A stretch of 64,000 bases of DNA, from assembly GCF_035582795.1 (NCBI RefSeq), contig NW_027445626.1, positions 1,612,001-1,676,000 of the forward strand, written 5' to 3'. The notes below the pieces were generated by a model. That model had not been told where the DNA came from. It was given only the letters and a program-made list of their open reading frames with translations, and ran no database searches. The number at the start of each line of letters is the position of its first letter. Positions within the stretch are counted from its first letter, which is position 1. The position numbers were made by a program, and so were the translations under genes. This document shows, one piece after another, positions 57,010-64,000 of this stretch. This DNA comes from Mycteria americana. Taxonomy: Eukaryota > Chordata > Aves > Ciconiiformes > Ciconiidae.

Positions 57010-59700
57010 AGGAAGGAGAAGATGGGAAGGTGAGGGGGGAGAGTTGCCCTTCATGTGAGAGAGCAGCTGAAGTGCATGGAGCTCTGCCTGGGGGTGCAGA
57101 GGCAGCCGAGGGAGAGCTTATGGGTGAGGACTAAAGAGAGGAAAGGTAAGGCTGACACTATAGTGGGTGTCTGCTATAGGCTACCTGACCAGGAAGAATA
57201 AGTGGACCAGGCCCTCTGCCGACAGATAGGAACAGCCTGACGGTTGCAGGCCCTGGTCCTCCTGGGGGATTTCAACCACCCCGATATCTGCTGGAGGGAC
57301 AACACAGCAGGACTTAAGCTGTCCAGGAGGTTCCTGGAGTGCCCTGTTGATAACCTCCTCAGCCAAGAGAGAGAGGAGCCAATGAGGAGAGGTGCTCTGC
57401 TGGATCTCCTCTTCACCCACAAGGAAGGGCTCGCTGGGGATGTGAAGGTGAAAAGAAAGCCCTGGCTGCAGTCACCATGAGATGGCGGAGTTCAGGTTCC
57501 CAAAGGCAGAGAGGAGGGTGAAAAGCAAGGTCACAAACCTGGATTCAGGGGAGTAGACTTTGGCCTCTTCAAAGATCTCTTTGGAAGAGTCCCGTGGGAT
57601 AAGGCCCCAGAGGGAAGGGGATGGGGCCATGAAAACTGGTTAATATTCAAGGATCACCTCCTCCAAGCACAAGAGAGCTCCATCCCAATGAATACGAAGT
57701 GAAACTAAAATGCCAGGAGGCCTGTGTGGATGAACAAGGAGCTCCTGGCCAAACTCTAATACAAAGAGGAAGCTTACAGACCGTGGAAGCAGAGACAGGT
57801 AACCTGGGAGAAATACAGAAACGTTGTCCGAGCATCGTGGGATGACCTTAGGAAAGCTAAAGCCCAAATGGAATGAAATCTGGCCAGGGATGTCAAAGAC
57901 AGCACAAAGGGCTTCTGTAAGTACACGGGAGACAAAAGGCAGGCTAGGGAAAATGTGGGCCCATTGCTCAACGAGACGGGGGGCCTGGTTACACAGGACA
58001 TGGAAAAGGCTGAGACACTGAAGGCCGCCTTTGCCTCAGTCTTTACTAGCAAGAGTGGCCTTCAGGAATGCCAGGTCCCAGAGAGCAGGGGGAATTCTGG
58101 AGCAAGGAAGACCTGCCTTTGGTGGAAAAGGATCAGGTCAGGGAATACTTAAGCAAACTGGACATAGGTAAGTCCATGGGTCCTGATGGCATGCACCCAC
58201 AAGTGCTGAGGAAAGTGTCTGATGTCATTGTGAGGCTACTCTTGATAATCTTGGATGCATTGTAGTGGAAGAAGTGCCCGAAGCGTGCACTACAGCACAT
58301 GGTACTCCTATCTTCAAGATAGGCAAGAAGGAGGACCCAGGGAACTACAGGACGGTCAGCCTCAGCTCGATCCCTGGGACGGTGATGGAGCAGCTATCAC
58401 TGGAGAAAGATGGAGAAAACATTTCCAGGCACACGAACGACAACAAAATCATCAAGAAGAGGCAGCATGCGTTCACTGAGGGGAAGTTATGCTTGACCAA
58501 CTTGATAAACTTCTATGACAAAATGACTGGCCTGGTAGATGATGGGAGAGCAGGGGCTATTGTCCACCTGGACTTCTGTAAGATCTTTGACACAGTCTCC
58601 CATAAGATCCTCATAGAGAAGCTGCTGATGTACTGGCTGGATGTGCAGACAGCGGGCTGGACCTGAAACTAGCCGAGTAGCTGGGCCCAGAGGTTGGTGA
58701 GCAGCATTGCAAAGTCAAGCTGGAGGCCAGTACCTAGAGGTGTGCCCCAGGGACCCTCAAAGGAGGGTCCAGTCCTGTTTAACATTTTCACTAATGATCT
58801 GGATGATGAGGAAGCACGTACCTCAGCAAGTTTGCAGATGACACCAAGCTGGGCAGAGTGGCTAATATGGCAGATGGTTATGCTGCCATCCAGAGGCACC
58901 TCGACAGGCTGGAGAAATGGGCTGGCAGGGACCTCATGAAGTTTGACAAGGACAAGTGATATGCCCTGCCCCAGGGAGGGAAAAGCCCATGCACCCAAAT
59001 ATGCTGGGGGCCACCCAGCTGGAAAGCAGCTCACTAGAATAGGCCCTGGGGGTCCTGGTGGGCAGCAGGTTGACTATCAACCAGCAACGTGTCCTTGCTG
59101 CAAAAAAGGCGAATGGTATCCTGGGCTGCATCAGGCAAATTACTGCCAGCAGGTCAAGGGAGTGCTGTGTCCTGTCCACACCTGGAGTGCTGTGTCCAGT
59201 TCTGGGTTCTGCAGTACAAGAGAGGCATGGGCATAATGTAGACAGTCCAGCAAAGGGCCACAAAGTTGATGAAGGGACTGGAGCACCTAGGGACTGGAGC
59301 ATCTCACCCATGAGAAAAGGCTGAGAGAGCTGAGACGGTTTAGCCTGGAGAAGAGAAGGCTCAGAGGGGATCTTAATAATGTCTATAAATACCTGAAAGG
59401 AGGGTGCAAAGAGGATGGAGCCTCCTTTCAGTGGTGCCCAGTGACAGGAAAAGAGACAATGGGCACAAACTGAAACACAGGAGGTACCCTTTGAACATCA
59501 GGAAACACTTTTTCACTGTGAGGGTGACTAAGCACTGGCACAGCTTGCCCAGGGAAGTTGTGAGGTCTCCATCCCTTAGAGAGATTCAAAAGCTGTCTGG
59601 ACATGGTCCTGGGAAACCAGCTCTAGGTGGCCCTGCTTGAGCTTGGAACAGATGAACTCCAGAGGTCCATTCCAACCTCATCCATTCTGTGATTCTGAGG
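57010..59700 (+). mobile_element. CR1 LINE, long 5'-truncated copy
   Basis: It covers CR1 ORF2 from the endonuclease (MQALVLLGDFNHPDICWRDN at 57244-57303, then GALLDLLFTHKEGLAGDV) through the region KSMGPDGMHPQVLRKVSDV, the reverse-transcriptase blocks (FDTVSHKILIEKLL near 58585-58625; [12 protein letters not shown], a damaged catalytic box, near 58830-58870) and the C-terminal [22 protein letters not shown] stretch. It ends with a TCCAACCTCATCCATTCTGTGATTCTG tail. Frames break repeatedly, so it is not active. Confidence 0.9.
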
Positions 59701-62700
59701 AACAAGAACAGGAGGAGGAGGAGGAGGAACAACAACTGGAGGAAAACCAACAGGAAGATAAAAAAAAATAAAAACCAAAATACCCAGGAGAAGGTAGAGA
59801 ATGAGAAAAAAAGTAGTGGAGGAGAAAGAGAAGAGGATGAGTAGCAACATGAAGAAGAAGAGAAAGAGGAGGTTGAGAGGGAGAAGCAGGAGGAGAAAGA
59901 GAAAAAGGAAGAGGAAAAGGAGGAAGAAGAAAACCACAAACAAGAGGAACAGGAGGAGAAGGAGGAAAAACAGATGGTGGGAGAGGAGGGTGATCAGAAG
60001 GAAGAAAAGGAGAAATCGTAGCAGGACTAAAAAGAAGAACAGGAGGAGAAGAAAAAGAGCAACAAAGATAAAGTTGAGAAGGATTAAAAGGAGGAGTAAA
60101 AGGAGAAGGAGTTGGACGAACAAGAACAGCGACAGCAGAAGTATAAACAGCAGGAAGAGGAGGAAGGAGAAGGAACAGGACCAGGAAGAAAACAAAGGAG
60201 GAGGAGAAAAAAGAGAAGAATGGAGAGGAAAAAAAAAGAATGAAAGAAAGAAAGACAAAGAAGAGGAGGAACAACAACAACAGAAAAACCATAAACAACC
60301 AGAAGAGGAGGAGGAAACTCCAAGCAAGAGGAAAAGGAGGAGGAACAACCACATCAGTAACATGAATAAGAGAAGGAAGAGGAAACAGGAGGAGAAGAAG
60401 GTGAAGTAAGCAACAGGAAGAGAAGGCAAAAGGAAGAGGAGAGGAGAAGGAAATAATAAGAAGAGGAGGAGAAGGAAACAGGAAGAGGAAGAAAATGAGG
60501 AGGGTGTAACAGGAGGAGAAGGAAGAGAAAGGGGAGAAGGCAACAGAAAGACGAGGCAACAGGAGGAGGAGGAAGAACAGCAGGAGGAGGAAAAAAAAGG
60601 CAAGAGGTGGCAACAGGAGGAGGAGGAGGACATAAAGGCAACATGAGGAACAGGAGGCAACAGGAGTCAACAGGAGGAAAAGGAGGAGAAGGAACAGGAG
60701 GCAACAAGAGGGCGAGGCAACAAGAGTCAACTGGAGGCAACAGGAAGCAACATGAGGTAACAGGAGGACCATCCAACAGGAGGCAAGAGTGGCAACAGGA
60801 AAGGGGGAGGCAACAGGAGGCAACAGGAAGAGGAGGAAGAGGAGGAGGAGGAGAAGGCAACAGGAGGTGACAAGAGGATGATGAGAACAGGCAAAAGGAA
60901 GAGGATGGAACAGGAAGCAACAGGAGGCAACAAGAGACAAGAGGAGGAAGAGGAGGAAGATGAAACAGGAAGAGGAAGAGGAGGAACATAAGCAGTCTGA
61001 GATAGAACAGGAGGAGGAGGCAACAGGAGGAGAAGGCGGAGGAAGAGGAGAAGGCAACAGGAGGAGGAGGGGGAGGAGGAGGAGGAGGAGGAGGAGGAGG
61101 AGGAGGAGGAAGAGGAGGAGGAGGCAATGGGAGGCAAAGGGAGGCAACAGGAAGAGGAGGAGGAAGAGAAGGCACAGGAGGAGGAGGCAACAAGGGGAGG
61201 AGAATGAGGGAAGAGAAGGAAGAGCAGGAGGAGGAAGAGGATGAGGAAGAAGAAGAAAAGAGGATGAGAGGCAACAGGAGGCAGAAGGAGTCAACATGAA
61301 GAGGAGGATGAGGAGGAAGTGGCAACAGGACACAACAGGAGGCAACAGGAGGAGGATGAAAGAACAGGAGACAACAGGAGGCAAGTGGAGGAGGGGGCAA
61401 GCAGAGGCAGCAATAAGAGAAGGAAACAGGAGGCAACAGGAGGCAAGAAAGGGCAACAGAAGAGAACAGGAAGAGGAGCAGGAGGAGGACACAGGAGATC
61501 AGGATGCAAGAAGAGGAGGAGGATGCAACAGAAGGAAACAGGAGAAGGAGAAAGAGGAGGAAAAGGAGGACACAAGGAGTAACAGGAGGCAAGAGGGGGA
61601 GGAGAACAAGGAGTAGGATGCAAGAGGAAGAAACAGGAGCCAAAATGAGGAGGAGGAGGAGGAAGCCACAGGAGGTAACAGAAGAAACAAGAGACAAAAT
61701 GAGTAGAAGGGAAAGGCAACAAGAGGGAAGCAGAGGCAAGAGGAAGAGGAGGAGGAAAGAGGAGTCCACACGAGGGAATAGGAGGAGGAGGCAAAGAGAG
61801 GAGGAGGAGGCAAAAGGAGCAGGAGGCAACAGGAGGAAACAGGAGGCGACAGGAGGAGGAGGGGGCAACAGGAGGCAAGAGGAGGAGGAAAAGGAGGAGG
61901 CAAGAGGAGGCCAGAGGAAAAAACAGGAGAAGGAGGAGGAGGAGTCAAGAGGTGGAGGAGGCAACAGGATGCAAAAGGAGGAGGAGGAACAAGAGACACC
62001 AGCAGGCAACAAGAGGGAACAGGAGGAGGAGGAGGAGGCAACAAAGGGCAACAGGAGAATGAGGAGGAGGAGGCAACAGAAGGAAACAGGAGGAGGAGAT
62101 AACAGGAAGTGACAGGAGGAGGAGGCAACAGGAGGCAACAGGAGGCAACAGGAGGAGGAAGCAACAAGATGCAACAGGAGGATGAGGCAACAGAAGGACA
62201 GGAGACAAGAAGAGAAGGAGGAGACAAGAAGAGAAAGAGGAAGCAACAAGTGGCAAGAGAAACCAACAGGAGGAGGTGGATGAGGAGGCAAGAGGAGGAA
62301 ACTAGTCAGCGGGAGGCAAGAGGAGGAGGAAGAGGAGGAGGAGAGAAGAGGATGCAAATGGAGTAGGAGGCAACAGGAGACAGTAAGAGGCAACAAGAGG
62401 AGGCGTAAACAGGAGGCAAGAGGAGGAGGAGGGAAATGGAGGCAACAGCAGGATGAGGAAAAGGAGGCAAGAGGAGGAAAGAGGAACCAAGGAGGGAGAG
62501 CAGGAAGAGGCCACAGGAGTAGGATGCAACAGGAGGCAACAGGAGGAGGAGAAAGAGGCAAGAGGAGGCAATGAGAGGTGAAGGGAGAGCCAACAAGAGG
62601 AAACAGGAAGCAACTTGAGGGAGAGGCAACAGGAGGAGTCAGGAGGAGACAACTGGAGGCAACAGGAGGCAAAAGCAGGCAAGAGGAGAAGGTGGCAACA

Positions 62701-62985
62701 GAAGGAACCAGGAGGCAATAAAAGGAGGAGGAGGAAGAGACAAGAGGAGGCAACAGGAGGCAACAAGAAGAAGGGGAGGAGAAGGCAACAGGAGACAACA
62801 AGAGGCAAAAGGAAGAGGAGGAAGAGAAGGAGGAAAGAGGAGGAGGCGGCAAAAGGAGGAAACAGGACACCGGAGGAGGAGACAACAGGAGGCAGCAGGA
62901 GGATAAGGAAACAGGAGGAGGAGGTGAAGAAGCAACAGGAGGCAACAGGAGGCAACAGGAGGCAACAAGAAGAGGCTAGAGGAGT
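59700..62985 (+). repeat. Polypurine tract / GGAGGCAACA minisatellite, 3.3 kb
   Basis: Nearly all A and G on the plus strand, with scattered C and almost no T. The left third (59700-60600) is a GGA/GAA/AAG mixture. From about 60600 an AGGAGGCAACAGGAGGCAAC unit of 10-11 bp dominates, interspersed with GGAGGAGGA runs (for example 61078-61125). Long frames without stops on the minus strand (Leu/Ser/Pro/Cys only) come from the composition and are not genes. It begins immediately at the CR1 3' end and may have grown from that tail. Confidence 0.93.
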
Positions 62986-62989
62986 TTAG

Positions 62990-63275
62990 CAGGACGATCA
63001 GGTCCAGATGTCATCGGTGGTATGGAGTCTTCCTGGCAACCAGTCACTAGCGACATCCCTGAGTGACCAGCGCTTGGGCCGACACTCTTGAACATCTTTA
63101 TTATCTCCCTGTATGACGGGAGGGAGCTCACCTTCAGCTCCTTTGTGGATGATGGCAATGTGGGGGGGAGACTTTTACCTACCTCACCTACTTCACCCTG
63201 CCTTGAACGGGAGAGTTGGACAAGACAATGTTCGAGTCTCTTCCAACCTGAGTTACTCTGTCATGCAATGAGTGC
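62990..63275 (+). mobile_element. CR1 LINE fragment, internally deleted
   Basis: LGPTLLNIFIISLYDGRELT and SFVDDGN correspond to the CR1 reverse-transcriptase catalytic block (FADD region). They are followed at once by the CR1 3' end words GAGAGTTGGACAAGACAATG and CTCTTCCAACCTGAGTTACTCTGTCATG. The part between is deleted. Confidence 0.7.
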
Positions 63276-64000
63276 TTCCCCTGGAGAGTTCACTGAAGCT
63301 AGAATAGGCAGAGGAAGGAGAAAAGACAGAGAGGCAGAAGTAGAGACATCAAATGTGCCAATATAAATACAGTCGTTCTTCTGAGCAATGTTTCTCCCTT
63401 TGAACCATTGGTAAGAAAACTTATTTTGATAAGTGGCTGCATAAAACTATTTTCATTCAGCAAGAGAGCATAATCAGCTTGCTAGTACAGACCCTTGGTG
63501 CTGTTAATAAAAAACTATGAAAAAAATAATGAAAAGTCATTTAAAAACTAGCAATGCTGGTAATGAAGACTTTTTCAGCTATTATATTGAGTTCTTTCAT
63601 GCTGAAGTTACAAGTTTTTCTGAAAATCTACATTCAGGGCTTGATTCAGGGATCCACACAGAGGTGGCCACTGCCCTGGGGTAGCTGAAGCACCCATGTG
63701 TCCCAAGATATATGGGAGCACTGCTGGAGCATGAGCTGGTAGGCAGGCAGAGAACCTTAGGGGTGGCGGAGGGCATCACCTGCCTCCAGCACTGCTGGGC
63801 AGGCTGAGCAAGAACCTCTCCAGCACAGCAGCACATTGTGTCCCCTTGGACGCTGGCTGTGAGGTCACTTCTGACCAGCCAGCAGTGGGGAGACAGGTAC
63901 TCTGAGGTCTTGAAAGCCATTACAGTGCTGTCCCCAAAAGGATGAAAGATTTGGGGAGGTCAGGGGTAGCTGGGACAAGATTTGGGGGAGGGAAGAGAGG
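63276..64000. other. No recognisable feature
   Basis: AT-rich to 63600, then mixed. The minus-strand 107-codon frame at 63597-63920 shows no family I know. Confidence 0.5.

Noticed and set aside
60354-62945. An 863-codon open frame on the minus strand, and a 604-codon one at 59678-61492
   Set aside because: They consist almost only of Leu, Ser, Pro, Cys and Phe from a polypyrimidine strand that cannot form stops. No domain, no start context and the unit follows the DNA repeat.

Overview
The window is vertebrate nuclear DNA, almost certainly from a bird. It carries intact and broken olfactory receptor (OR) genes of the single-exon OR14-like type that is hugely expanded in birds. It also has CR1 LINE fragments with the typical 3' end, avian endogenous-retrovirus LTRs of the TGTCCTGGTTTCGGCTGGGA type, and a many-exon SRCR (scavenger receptor cysteine-rich) gene. 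The G-rich minisatellites and short introns suggest a microchromosome. As I recall, published mapping in chicken placed OR and SRCR genes together near the MHC on chromosome 16, so this may be the equivalent block. That placement is inference.

Layout. 1-22.6 kb: flanking DNA of an OR gene that lies left of the window (minus strand), CR1 pieces, a retroviral remnant at 5.25-6.7 kb, an OR pseudogene at 12.8-13.8 kb (+), a decayed envelope region at 15.0-18.6 kb interrupted by a solo LTR, and an OR open frame at 19.7-20.7 kb (+) with a doubtful start. 23.0-25.0 kb: CR1. 26.3-29.2 kb: minisatellites with three candidate exons of an unrecognised minus-strand gene. 30.4-43.1 kb: a WC1/CD163-like SRCR receptor gene on the + strand, modelled as a signal exon, nine SRCR exons, a linker, a transmembrane exon and four cytoplasmic exons, all in phase 1 and about 1,230 codons. 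43.2-47.2 kb: a tRNA-Ala gene, a tRNA-Phe-like relic and an unclassified repeat. 47.2-49.2 kb: an ERVL-type pol fragment with its 3' LTR. 49.2-56.2 kb: an intact OR gene (minus strand) in a long duplicated flank, with two more LTRs of the same family. 56.3-59.7 kb: CR1. 59.7-63.0 kb: a 3.3 kb polypurine repeat. 63.0-64.0 kb: a CR1 scrap and unclassified sequence.

The OR genes sit inside one duplicated module that occurs four times. Copies A and C place the OR on the minus strand; copies B and D place it on the plus strand. D and C form inverted arms on either side of the SRCR gene. The SRCR gene itself grew by a tandem duplication of about 2.9 kb that copies a pair of SRCR exons, leaving a half exon and a dead exon behind. 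The window therefore shows two receptor families, one chemosensory and one probably of immune cells, both shaped by local duplication and by retroelement insertion.
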